Positions 51,486 through 59,622 of a stretch of 64,000 bases of DNA are shown here, one piece after another. The stretch lies in contig JADIYP010000001.1 in assembly GCA_016705235.1 (NCBI GenBank), positions 930,001-994,000 of the forward strand, given 5' to 3'. The notes below the pieces were generated by a model, which was given only the letters and a program-made list of their open reading frames with translations, made no database searches and was not told where the DNA came from. The stretch comes from Candidatus Leptovillus affinis (GTDB lineage: Bacteria; Chloroflexota; Anaerolineae; Promineifilales; Promineifilaceae). Position 1 is the first letter of the stretch; every line of letters starts with the position of its first letter. Position numbers and translations under genes: made by a program.

Positions 51486-51842
51486 CTAGTAAATCCGCTT
51501 TTCGCGCAGACGGGCAGACTTACCGGTGCGTTCCCGCAGGTAGTAGAGCTGCGCCCGGCGTATGTGAGCATGACGATGCACTTCAATTTTATCGATGCGT
51601 GGCGATTGCATCAGGAAGGTGCGTTCGACGCCGATGCCGTTCGCGGCAATACGCCGAACGGTAAAGTTCTGGTTAATGCCGCCTTTGCGCAGACGGATGA
51701 CGATACCACGTACAACCTGGATACGTTCGTTTCGTTCACCTACGTTGATGCGTAAATGAACGGTGACGTTGTCGCCAACATACATATCCGGTAAATCTTT
51801 TTTTGCTTCTTTATCAAAAGCTTGTAATAACAAATCAGACAT
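51486..51842 (-). CDS. rplS: 50S ribosomal protein L19
   Basis: 118 residues, close to the usual 114-120. Located at the 30S-50S interface. Characteristic sequence: VGDNVTVHLRINVGERNERI, QVVRGIVIRLRKGGINQNFT, VRRIAANGIGVERTFLMQSP, and RRAQLYYLRERTGKSARL with the basic tail REKRIY. The partner genes commonly near L19 (rpsP, rimM, trmD) are absent, so it stands as a single-gene transcript with its own terminator. No ACGGCCGT, as expected for a strongly constrained gene. Confidence 0.97.
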   Translation of the reverse strand: MSDLLLQAFDKEAKKDLPDMYVGDNVTVHLRINVGERNERIQVVRGIVIRLRKGGINQNFTVRRIAANGIGVERTFLMQSPRIDKIEVHRHAHIRRAQLYYLRERTGKSARLREKRIY

Positions 51843-51896
51843 GACCTAATTCTCCGACATAGTGTGATGCAGGCTTCTACTCAATTAACAGAAGCA

Positions 51897-51920
51897 TAAA
51901 AATAACCCGACAGGCGGGTT
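51897..51920 (-). terminator. Probable terminator of the DedA gene
   Basis: Minus strand AACCCG-CCTGT-CGGGTT followed by ATTTTT. Short 6-bp stem, between the DedA stop and the rplS start. Confidence 0.6.
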
Positions 51921-51970
51921 AGGAGGCAGAATATATCACGACCGGCCTTGTCTGGCAAGAGATATTCCGA

Positions 51971-52627
51971 TTAAATCGGTTCTTCGGTAATCTCGTGCCG
52001 ACGACGGCCGCGTATATATTCGATTCCCATAGGCACAACAGAAATGAGGATAATGACGACAATGACGAATTCGAAATTTTCCTGGATGATGGGAATGTTG
52101 CCGAAAAAGTAGCCGCCAAAGAGGAAGATGCTGGTCCATAAGAAGCCGCCCAGCACGTTGAAGGAAAAGAAACGGCCGTAATGCATTTGCCCTACGCCCG
52201 CCACAAATGGCGCAAATGTGCGCACAATGGGTACAAACCGGGCCAACACGATGGTTTTCCCGCCGTGTTTGTCATAAAACCGCTGGGTTCGATCCATGTA
52301 TTCCCGTTTCAAAAATCGGGAGTCGGCGGTGAAGGCTTTGGGGCCGATATAATGGCCGATCCAATAATTGACGGTATCGCCTAATACGGCCGCTGTAAAC
52401 AGCAGAATAAACAGCACCCAGATGTTCAGCGAGCCGGCTGCGGCAAAGGCGCCGGCGGCAAAAAGCAGCGAATCACCCGGCAAAAATGGCGTAACCACAA
52501 ACCCCGTCTCCATAAAAATAACAAGAAAGAGCAGCGCATAGGTCCAAACGCCGTAAGCCTGAATGATCTCATTCAGATACACGTCCAGATGTAAGAAAAA
52601 ATCAAATACGGTTCGTAACAATTCCAT
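51971..52627 (-). CDS. DedA-family (SNARE-associated/VTT) membrane protein
   Basis: 218 residues. Landmarks: YALLFLVIFMETGFVVTPFLPGDSLLFAAGA (family motif E..F....PGDSLL), AVLGDTVNYWIGHYIG, and KTIVLARFVPIVRTFAPFVAGVG (R..P..R...P..AG). DedA members include UptA, which flips undecaprenyl phosphate back across the membrane. The DUF368 (PopT-type) gene at 54.5 kb is the other known undecaprenyl-phosphate flippase family, so two alternative recyclers lie 2 kb apart. Ends with its own terminator. The start has an upstream gap holding an extended GGAAACGGCCGTTTCC palindrome. Confidence 0.92.
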   Translation of the reverse strand: MELLRTVFDFFLHLDVYLNEIIQAYGVWTYALLFLVIFMETGFVVTPFLPGDSLLFAAGAFAAAGSLNIWVLFILLFTAAVLGDTVNYWIGHYIGPKAFTADSRFLKREYMDRTQRFYDKHGGKTIVLARFVPIVRTFAPFVAGVGQMHYGRFFSFNVLGGFLWTSIFLFGGYFFGNIPIIQENFEFVIVVIILISVVPMGIEYIRGRRRHEITEEPI

Positions 52628-52728
52628 AGTTCACCTTGTTGTATTCATTTTGCGGAAACGGCCGTTTCCCCAAAATGGTTTGAATCGCTGGCTATCATAA
52701 CATACACCCCACAAATGCAAAAAGAGGG

Positions 52729-53994
52729 CTAAAGTACTGTCGCCGGTAAAATTTGGCCGCGCGTCTCGCCAAAACCTACCCGGTAGCCATCCCCCTGGCA
52801 CCAGCCAGTTAAAATTACCTCGTCGCCATCGGCCAGGAATCCGCGCCGCTGCCCGTTGGCCAGTTGGAGCGGCTGGCTGCCGCGCTGCGTGAGTTCCAAT
52901 AAAGAGCCGGCCGATTCGGCCGTTGGGCCGCTGATGGTGCCGGAAGCGAGCAAATCGCCGGGGCGCAGCGCGCAGCCGTTCACTGTGTGGTGCGCCAGTT
53001 GTTGGCAAATATCCCAATAAAGGTATTGATGGTTGGATTGCGAAATGGTTGTGGCGGCTTCTGTGCCGGCCGGGCGAAGCTGCGCTTCGAGGTGGATGTC
53101 TAACGCCCAATCGGCCGTACGCTGCAAATAGGGCAGCGGCGCTGGCTCCTGGTCTGGCGCGGGGCGTCGAAATGGTTGCAGCGCTTCTAAAGTGACCACC
53201 CATGGCGAGATGGATGTGGCAAAGTTTTTGGCAAGAAACGGGCCAAGCGGCTGGTATTCCCAACGCTGGATATCTCGCGCGCTCCAATCATTCACCAAAA
53301 CCAGGCCAAAAATGTGTTCCGGCGCTTGAGAAATGGCGATGGGTTGGCCTGAATGGTTGCCCGGACCAACAAAAAAGCCCATTTCCAATTCAAAATCCAG
53401 CTCCTGGCTGGGGCCAAAGATGGGTGGCGCTTGCGGATCGGGGCGGGTTTGGCCGTTTGGCCGCCGGATAGGCTGCCCGCTGACGAGAATGGAGCTGGCA
53501 CGGCCGTGATAAGCCACCGGCAGATGGCGCCAATTGGGCATGAGGGCATTTTCGGGGCCGCGAAACATGACGCCGACGTTGTAGGCGTGTTCCAGCGAAG
53601 CGTAAAAATCGGTGTAATCGCCGATGGCTGCGGGGAGGTGCATGGTAACGGCCGTTTGCGGCCAAAACGCCGCCTCGCGCACCTGTTGGTTATCGCGCAG
53701 GGTGGGGTTGTCGGCTTGCAGCAAGGTTTGCAGCAACGCGCGTGTGGGTTGCCAAAACGGCCGTCCCCCGGCCATGAAGGCGTTCAGGTTGCCCTGGGCA
53801 AACACGGCCGTGCCGGAAAACGGCAGTTCGTTCAGCAGTCCGGCTTCGGCCAAAACGGCCAGGTCTAGCACCCAATCGCCAACGGCCGTGCCCACGCGCG
53901 GCGGCTCTCCATTCTGCGGGCTAAAAATGCCATAGGGCAGATTATGCAGCGAAAAATGAGAGGTTGGCTGAATGTCTAGAAACGAACGCATCAT
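52729..53994 (-). CDS. fahA: Fumarylacetoacetase
   Basis: About 421 residues. Last enzyme of tyrosine breakdown, splitting fumarylacetoacetate to fumarate and acetoacetate. N-terminal FAA_hydrolase_N: DIQPTSHFSLHNLPYGIFSP. Active-site and metal residues: FYASLEHAYNVGVMFRG (Asp/His), LDFELEMGFFVG (two Glu), VNDWSARDIQRWEYQPLGPF (Asp, Arg, Gln, Tyr) and LLASGTISGP. Start set at the first of two Met codons (53994) since the longer frame passes through the upstream gene's terminator. The other tyrosine-pathway genes are not in the window. Eight ACGGCCGT copies. Confidence 0.93.
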   Translation of the reverse strand: MMRSFLDIQPTSHFSLHNLPYGIFSPQNGEPPRVGTAVGDWVLDLAVLAEAGLLNELPFSGTAVFAQGNLNAFMAGGRPFWQPTRALLQTLLQADNPTLRDNQQVREAAFWPQTAVTMHLPAAIGDYTDFYASLEHAYNVGVMFRGPENALMPNWRHLPVAYHGRASSILVSGQPIRRPNGQTRPDPQAPPIFGPSQELDFELEMGFFVGPGNHSGQPIAISQAPEHIFGLVLVNDWSARDIQRWEYQPLGPFLAKNFATSISPWVVTLEALQPFRRPAPDQEPAPLPYLQRTADWALDIHLEAQLRPAGTEAATTISQSNHQYLYWDICQQLAHHTVNGCALRPGDLLASGTISGPTAESAGSLLELTQRGSQPLQLANGQRRGFLADGDEVILTGWCQGDGYRVGFGETRGQILPATVL

Positions 53995-54016
53995 GGCCCG
54001 ACCGGCTTGGTGGCAA

Positions 54017-54050
54017 TAAAAAAGCCCCGCTAGATTGGTTAGCGGGGCTT
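54017..54050 (-). terminator. Terminator of the small-protein gene
   Basis: Minus strand AAGCCCCGCTA, 7-base loop, TAGCGGGGCTT, then TTTTTT. Lies between the 65-residue protein gene and fahA. Confidence 0.92.
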
Positions 54051-54072
54051 GCATCTGGCTAACGGCCGCTGA

Positions 54073-54270
54073 TTAGGCAGCTTTCTTCAGAACCGGCAAG
54101 CCATTACGGCTTTCGGAAACGGTGTAACCGGCTGGCACGTCATCAATGGCGCCTTCTTTTACTTCTTTGGCAAAAAAGTAGATGGTTTGCTGACGGCCGT
54201 TCTTCAATGTAGTTTCCCGTTTGTGCAAAAAGTAGGTTCTGTCTTTGGAGTTTGTAAAACTGTAAGCCAT
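54073..54270 (-). CDS. Small basic protein of unknown function
   Basis: 65 residues: MAYSFTNSKDRTYFLHKRET, LKNGRQQTIYFFAKEVKEG and PAGYTVSESRNGLPVLKKAA. Four short strands and a basic composition suggest a small beta protein; I recall similar short MAYSFTNSKG-type proteins from Chloroflexota, but cannot name a function. It has its own strong terminator and a good ribosome site (GGAAGGGAAAT before ATG), so it is a real, well-expressed gene. One ACGGCCGT in the NGR frame. Confidence 0.75.
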   Translation of the reverse strand: MAYSFTNSKDRTYFLHKRETTLKNGRQQTIYFFAKEVKEGAIDDVPAGYTVSESRNGLPVLKKAA

Positions 54271-54534
54271 ATTTCCCTTCCTTGTTTCAGATGATTACTT
54301 GATTAGCCCCTGGGATGCGGTTAATCAGGTTTAATATGTTTTGCCACCCCGATTTTACTCCTGTATACAGGTGTATTTCCAGAGCAGCAGGAACACATGT
54401 TAAAACAAGATGACCAACTTGGCAAGCAATCTATGCCAGGATTAAGGTTTTGCAGCCGGAGAAGAGCATTTGGCGCGTAACTCGACCACCTGTGTTATAA
54501 TGCTGCGCTTTATTCCACCAAGAGAGAGGTTTCG
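54271..54534 (+). promoter_or_regulatory. Divergent promoter region; extended -10 promoter before the DUF368 gene
   Basis: TGTTATAAT at 54493-54501 is an extended -10 (TGn-TATAAT) with +1 expected near 54508 and the ATG at 54535; no good -35. CCTGTATACAGG (54360-54371), a perfect 12-bp palindrome, is a possible operator. Otherwise nothing coding is seen. Confidence 0.55.
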
Positions 54535-55527
54535 ATGAAAACGACCGCTGAAAATATGCAGGAAACGGCCGTTTCCCCAACCCCCAAAAGAACCCTGAAG
54601 TCCTACGCCGGACTCACCCTGCGCGGCATGGCCATGGGCGCATCCGATATTGTGCCTGGCGTTTCCGGCGGCACCATGGCCCTCATCCTGGGCATCTACG
54701 AAGAACTTATTAACTCCATCCGCGCCATCGGAAGGCCAGAATTCTTGCGCCCTGCCCTTCGCTTGCAAATCAAACCCGCGTTACAGGCGCTCAACTGGCA
54801 GTTCCTTCTGGCCGTCGGCCTCGGCATTTTGACGGCCATTATCACGCTGGCTGGCGCCTTAGAATGGCTGCTTGTTCATCAAACTGTGTATATCTGGAGT
54901 TTTTTCTTTGGCCTGGTCCTGGCTTCAGCCTACACCGTCAGCAAACGCATTCCCAAATGGAGTCACCTGCTGCGCCTGACTTTGGCTGGCGGGGCCATCT
55001 TTGCCTATGTCATCGTCGGGTTGGTGCCGGCGCAAACGCCCCATACCTGGTGGTTTCTTATCCTCAGCGGAGCGCTGGCAAGCTGCGCCATGATCTTGCC
55101 TGGCCTGTCCGGGGCGTTTATCCTCTTCATCTTGGGCAAATATGAAGATCTCCTGCGAGCGGTTACGACCGGCGATTTTGCCATGCTGGCGCTTGTTGGG
55201 CTGGGAGCCGTCCTGGGTCTGGTTACGTTTGCGCAGGTTTTGGGTTGGTTTTTCAAGCAATACCACGATCTGACCATTGCCGTTCTCATTGGCCTGATGA
55301 TGGGTAGTTTGCGGAAATTGTGGCCCTGGAAAGTGGACCTGGCCTGGCTGACAGACAGCGCCGGAAACTTTGTCTTAGACCGCCACGGCGAGCTGCTGGT
55401 TTCGCAGCAAGCCAACGTACTGCCCAATTTTGCCACTCAGGCTGGCGTCGTCGAATTTATCTTTGCCGCCGGGTTAACGGCCGTCGGCATTGCGCTTGTC
55501 ATTGTGTTAGAGCGAATCGCCCGGTAA
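54535..55527 (+). CDS. DUF368 membrane protein, probable undecaprenyl-phosphate translocase (PopT-like)
   Basis: 330 residues with about eight or nine membrane helices. DUF368 signature: GMAMGASDIVPGVSGGTMALILGIYEEL (GxxxGxxDIVPGVSGGT) and the repeat half ASCAMILPGLSGAFILFILGKYE, giving the two inverted PGxSG elements. DUF368/PopT proteins were shown in other bacteria to return undecaprenyl phosphate to the cytoplasmic face for reuse in wall synthesis. Lies near murI and a DedA gene. First gene of a rightward operon to 62 kb. Contains ETAVSP and LTAVGIAL at ACGGCCGT sites. Confidence 0.9.
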   Translation: MKTTAENMQETAVSPTPKRTLKSYAGLTLRGMAMGASDIVPGVSGGTMALILGIYEELINSIRAIGRPEFLRPALRLQIKPALQALNWQFLLAVGLGILTAIITLAGALEWLLVHQTVYIWSFFFGLVLASAYTVSKRIPKWSHLLRLTLAGGAIFAYVIVGLVPAQTPHTWWFLILSGALASCAMILPGLSGAFILFILGKYEDLLRAVTTGDFAMLALVGLGAVLGLVTFAQVLGWFFKQYHDLTIAVLIGLMMGSLRKLWPWKVDLAWLTDSAGNFVLDRHGELLVSQQANVLPNFATQAGVVEFIFAAGLTAVGIALVIVLERIAR

Positions 55528-55566
55528 CGGCCGTTACACCTCATGCACAAACATGAAAGAGGCAAC

Positions 55567-56328
55567 GTGTCTGCGCAACCCAAACCCATTCAGGCCGTGC
55601 TCTTTGACCTGGACGACACCCTGTTAGATTGGTCTGGCCAACAAAACCGCATCGCGGCCATCAATCGCCCCCATTTCGACAAACTTTACGGCTATCTGGC
55701 CGCCGAAGGACATTCCCTGCCCGACCGGGACGTCTTTTTTCACAGTTACTTCGACGTCGTAAAAAATGCCTGGAACGAAGCGAAAAAGGATTGGACGGCC
55801 GTTAATTTTGCCCAAACCCTGCAAACAAATTTCACCCTTTTTGGCTTAGACATCACCCGCATAGACATGGAAGCCGCCTTACACGCCTATGATTGGCAGG
55901 CCACGCCTGAGGTGACGCTTTACCAGGATACCATCCCCGTTTTGGACACGCTGCGCCGCCAGCAGTACAAAATCGGCCTGATCACCAATTCCATGATGCC
56001 CATGTGGATGCGCGATATCGAGCTGCGTGCCTACGGGATTCTGGACTATTTCGACGTGCGCCTGACTTCTGGCGACATCGGCTTTATGAAACCACACCCC
56101 GCCATTTATGAACAAGCGCTTTCCTTATTACACGTAGACGCCGCCCGCGCCGTGTTTGTAGGCGACCGGCCGGCCAACGATATTGCCGGCGCGAACGCGG
56201 TTGGTCTGGTCAGCGTACTCATGTCGCCGCCCCATCTCCACCACGAAATTGAAGATATCCAACCTGATTTTATCATCACGCAACTAGGTGAATTATTGCC
56301 GTTGCTGGAGTCTCTCCAAAACGGTTAA
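55567..56328 (+). CDS. HAD-superfamily hydrolase
   Basis: 253 residues. Motif I AVLFDLDDTLLDW, cap domain about 30-120, motif II IGLITNSMM, motif III Lys in FMKPHPAIYEQAL, motif IV FVGDRPANDIAGANAVG. Class with a helical C1 cap, as in phosphoglycolate phosphatases and YjjG-like nucleotidases; substrate unknown. GTG at 55567 is chosen because AGAGG stands five bases before it; ATG at 55543 adds eight residues but has no ribosome site. Follows the DUF368 gene closely. Confidence 0.87.
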   Translation: MSAQPKPIQAVLFDLDDTLLDWSGQQNRIAAINRPHFDKLYGYLAAEGHSLPDRDVFFHSYFDVVKNAWNEAKKDWTAVNFAQTLQTNFTLFGLDITRIDMEAALHAYDWQATPEVTLYQDTIPVLDTLRRQQYKIGLITNSMMPMWMRDIELRAYGILDYFDVRLTSGDIGFMKPHPAIYEQALSLLHVDAARAVFVGDRPANDIAGANAVGLVSVLMSPPHLHHEIEDIQPDFIITQLGELLPLLESLQNG

Positions 56329-56340
56329 AAGAGGTAGAGA

Positions 56341-57158
56341 ATGACAAAAATTGGTCGAAATGAACCTTGTTACTGCGGCAGCGGCCAGAAATATAAAAAC
56401 TGCCACCTGAAAGCCGATAACGAAGCCGAGCGCGAACGCCGCGATTGGGCGGAAGCCGGCCGTTTCCTCCGCCGTGATTTATTGAAATTTGCCCGTGATG
56501 AACGCTGGGCAACGGCCGTTGCCGACGCCATGCCCTTCTACTGGAACAACCATTACGACGCCCAAAGCGCCGAACAAATGAGCATGCCCGAAGCCCTCCG
56601 CTTCTTCGATTGGTTTGTCTTCGATTACCCACAACCTGACGGCCACGCCTGCTGGATGTCTACGCCGCCGAACGCCGCGAAGACCTCGCCCACTACCAAC
56701 AGTTGGCCCTGGATGCCTGGCTGGCAAACAGCGTCACCGGCGCCTACGAGCTTACCGGCTACGACGGCCAGACGCTCCACCTGCGCGACTTTATGACCGG
56801 CGAAACCTACGACATCTACGAGGCTGGCGGACATGGCAACGTGGAAATTGGCGAAGTTATCATCGCCCGTCTCGTTCCGGTCCATGACCAATTGGAGATG
56901 AGCGTCTCGGCCGGCTATTTGCCCGCCGCCGAAATTGCCGATTTGGCCGATAAACTGGCTGCCGCCAAAGCCGCCGACGCCGAAACCCATCCCGATGCTG
57001 ATCAACAAGATTTTATGCGCCGTCACAATCATCTCCTGGTGCATCACGCCCTGGAACAGGCGGAAATCCAGGGCCGCCCGCCCGTCGCCCGCCTGAATCC
57101 CAACCGCGACGATGTAAAAACTCAAAAAATCATTCATAAAATGAAAAAGCACCTGTGA
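56341..57158 (+). pseudogene. SEC-C motif protein gene with a one-base deletion
   Basis: The N-terminal frame (from ATG 56341) has the SEC-C zinc motif GRNEPCYCGSGQKYKNCH and continues to DYPQPDGH at about 56646. The protein sequence then carries on in another frame as LLDVYAAERREDLAHYQQLA (from 56649) through to KKHL at 57158. The join needs one extra base near 56647, so one base has been lost. Each frame is a normal coding sequence beyond that point. Either a recent frameshift, a sequencing error, or rarely a programmed shift (no slippery heptamer seen). SEC-C domains bind zinc and occur in SecA and many small proteins. Overlaps aroA by one base. Confidence 0.8.
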
Positions 57159-58480
57159 TGGACCATTTGCTCATTCGCCCGCAAAAAACGCCGCTGCGCG
57201 GCGTCATCCGCGTCCCTGGCGACAAATCCATCAGCCACCGCGCGGTGATGTTGGGCGCGTTGGCGGATGGCGTCAGTGTCGTGCGCGATTGGCTGCCCGC
57301 CGGTGACACCATCGCCACCCTGGAAGGATTCCAGGCGCTTGGCGTACCGATCGCCATTGACAAACACAGCCCCACAGCCTGGGACTTAACCATTGAAGGG
57401 CAGGGACTGCATGGCTTACGGCCGTCTCCCACCCCCATCGACTGTCGCAACGCCGGCACCTTTATGCGCCTGGCGGCAGGCATCATGGCCGGGCAGCGCT
57501 TCCCGGTGGTCCTGGATGGCAGCGAGCAATTACGCAAGCGCCCGATGCGCCGCATCGCCGACCCGCTGGCGGAAATGGGCGCGAACATCACCACGACCAA
57601 CGGCCGTGCCCCGCTCCACATTCAGCCGGCCGCCTTGCATCCCATCGACTATCAGATGAACGTGGCCAGCGCCCAGGTGAAAAGCGCTCTGCTGTTGGCC
57701 GCGCTGTACACGCCGGGAACAACACGCATCTACCAGCCCGGCCCAGCCCGTGACCACACCGAGCGTATGTTGCAGGCTGTCGGTGTGGATGTTGCGCTGA
57801 ATGGCGACTGGGTGACGCTGCGTAATCCGGGCGATTTGGTGTTACGGCCGTTAGACCTCACTGTCCCTGGCGATATTTCTTCGGCTGCTTTTCCCCTGGT
57901 CGCCGCCGCCATCGTGCCCCACTCGGAGATTACCATCACCAATGTGGGCTACAACGAGACGCGCACCGGCATTATGGATATGCTGGCGCAGATGGGCGCG
58001 CGGTTTAGCGTAAGCAACGAACGGGTGACAGGCGGGGAAACGGCCGTTGACCTCACCGTCTATTTCGATGAATTGCACAGCGCCGACATCGGCGGCCCCG
58101 TGGTTGTGCGCGGTATCGACGAGTTTCCCATTCTCACCGTGGCCGCCACGCAGGCCGCCGGACAAACGACCGTGCGCGACGCCGCCGAACTGCGCGTCAA
58201 AGAGGTCGACCGTATCAGTGTGCTGGCCGGCGAACTGGCCAAAATGAATATCACCATGACCGAACGGCCGGATGGTTACACCATCAACGGCCCCATCCAC
58301 CCGTATTCAGCCATTGTCGACAGCCACGACGACCATCGCCTGGGCATGGCCCTGGCGGTGATGGGGTTGGTAACACACGGCGAAACGCTCATCCACAATG
58401 CCCGCTGCGTCAGCGACAGTTTCCCCGGCTTCGTGGAAACGATGCAGTCCCTCGGCGCGAATATGACGTGGGTGGCGTGA
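57158..58480 (+). CDS. aroA: 3-phosphoshikimate 1-carboxyvinyltransferase (EPSP synthase)
   Basis: 440 residues. Sixth step of the shikimate pathway. Landmarks: RVPGDKSISHRAVMLGALA (PEP/S3P-binding Lys), IDCRNAGTFMRLAAG, LDGSEQLRKRPMRR, VASAQVKSALLLAALYT, GIDEFPILTVAATQA and VDSHDDHRLGMALAV. The NAGT segment and P-containing RKRP match known enzymes. GTG at 57155 is in frame, but ATG 57158 shares its A with the upstream TGA (TGATG), so coupling supports 57158. aroE follows 150 bases later. Five ACGGCCGT copies. Confidence 0.96.
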   Translation: MDHLLIRPQKTPLRGVIRVPGDKSISHRAVMLGALADGVSVVRDWLPAGDTIATLEGFQALGVPIAIDKHSPTAWDLTIEGQGLHGLRPSPTPIDCRNAGTFMRLAAGIMAGQRFPVVLDGSEQLRKRPMRRIADPLAEMGANITTTNGRAPLHIQPAALHPIDYQMNVASAQVKSALLLAALYTPGTTRIYQPGPARDHTERMLQAVGVDVALNGDWVTLRNPGDLVLRPLDLTVPGDISSAAFPLVAAAIVPHSEITITNVGYNETRTGIMDMLAQMGARFSVSNERVTGGETAVDLTVYFDELHSADIGGPVVVRGIDEFPILTVAATQAAGQTTVRDAAELRVKEVDRISVLAGELAKMNITMTERPDGYTINGPIHPYSAIVDSHDDHRLGMALAVMGLVTHGETLIHNARCVSDSFPGFVETMQSLGANMTWVA

Positions 58481-58628
58481 GGTGTACGGAACCGAGTGCA
58501 AGATTACTTGGGAAGCTGAGATTGGAGATTGGAGATTGAACCAGTCTCCAGTCTCCCGCAAGCTCATCAATCCGTGTTTCTAAGCTGACCACGAATCACG
58601 AATCACGAATCACGAATCACGAATCACA
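58481..58628. repeat. Repeat between aroA and aroE
   Basis: GAGATTGGAGATTGGAGATT (about 58518-58537) with AACCAGTCTCCAGTCTCCC as partial inverse, then five tandem ACGAATC (7-base CACGAAT) units at about 58591-58627 reaching the aroE start. Both types occur elsewhere in the window. Confidence 0.75.
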
Positions 58629-59543
58629 ATGACCATTTCCGGTAAAACCCAACTTCTTGGCCTGCTGGGCTGGCCGGTGACTCACAGCTTTAGCCCGGCG
58701 ATGCACAACGCGGCGGCGGCGGCGCTGGGGCTGGATGTGGTGTATGTGCCGCTGCCGGTGCGCCCGGAAGATGTGGGCACGGCCGTTTCCGCCCTGCCCG
58801 CTCTCGGTTTCCTCGGCGCAAACGTCACCGTGCCCCACAAACAAGCCGTCATCCCTTTCCTGAATGAACTGGAACCCGGCGCAAAAGCCATCGGCGCCGT
58901 CAACACGATTGTCGTAGGCCGATCAACAGCCAACAGCGAACCGCCCACGCCCAACACTCTCCATTCTCCACGCTCCAATCCCCCCTCCCTACACGGCCAC
59001 AACACCGACTGGACCGGCTTCCTGGCGGATTTGGCCGATTGGGGTGTGGCGGTGAACGGCCGTGACTGTCTCATCCTGGGCGCGGGTGGTTCGGCGCGGG
59101 CGGTGGCCTATGCGCTGGCAGTGGCCGGTGGGCGGGTGCAGGTATTGGCGCGGCGCGGCGCTCAGGCGCAAGAATTGGTCGCCGCCATTGGTCCGCATGT
59201 TCCACGCCCGCTGACCGGCTGGTTGAATGCCTGGCCGTTGGGGGAATTGGCTACGGCCGTAGCGCACACCACCGCCCCCCTCATCGTCAACGCCACCCCG
59301 CTGGGCATGACCCCGCACACCGACGCCTCGCCCTGGCCCACCGACCTGCCCATCCCGCCGGATGCCTTTGTCTATGACCTGGTTTACAATCCCGCCACGA
59401 CAAAATTGATGCGCCAGGCGCAAACCTGCGGCTGCCGCGCGGCCAACGGCCTGGGTATGTTGGTCTGGCAGGGCGCAAAAGCGTTTGAACTGTGGACCGG
59501 CCAGACGCCGGATGTAGCCGTGATGCGCGCCGCTTTGGGGTGA
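58629..59543 (+). CDS. aroE: Shikimate dehydrogenase
   Basis: 304 residues, somewhat longer than the usual 270-290. Reduces 3-dehydroshikimate with NADPH. Landmarks: LLGWPVTHSFSPAMHNAA (shikimate-binding Ser), GANVTVPHKQAVIPFL (catalytic Lys), GHNTDWTGFLADL (catalytic Asp), CLILGAGGSARAVAYAL (NADP loop), IVNATPLGM and ANGLGMLVWQGAKAFEL. Extra length comes from an odd linker at about residues 98-120 (STANSEPPTPNTLHSPRSNP), Pro/Ser-rich and encoded by CTCC-rich DNA, placed between AVNTIVVG and GHNTD. This is probably an inserted low-complexity repeat in a surface loop. Confidence 0.95.
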   Translation: MTISGKTQLLGLLGWPVTHSFSPAMHNAAAAALGLDVVYVPLPVRPEDVGTAVSALPALGFLGANVTVPHKQAVIPFLNELEPGAKAIGAVNTIVVGRSTANSEPPTPNTLHSPRSNPPSLHGHNTDWTGFLADLADWGVAVNGRDCLILGAGGSARAVAYALAVAGGRVQVLARRGAQAQELVAAIGPHVPRPLTGWLNAWPLGELATAVAHTTAPLIVNATPLGMTPHTDASPWPTDLPIPPDAFVYDLVYNPATTKLMRQAQTCGCRAANGLGMLVWQGAKAFELWTGQTPDVAVMRAALG

Positions 59544-59622
59544 AAGAGTGAGTGGCGACAGGGTGAATGGGCGAAGAGGAACGCGGTGATTCCCAGACTA
59601 TTTGACTACAGGACGAGACCTT

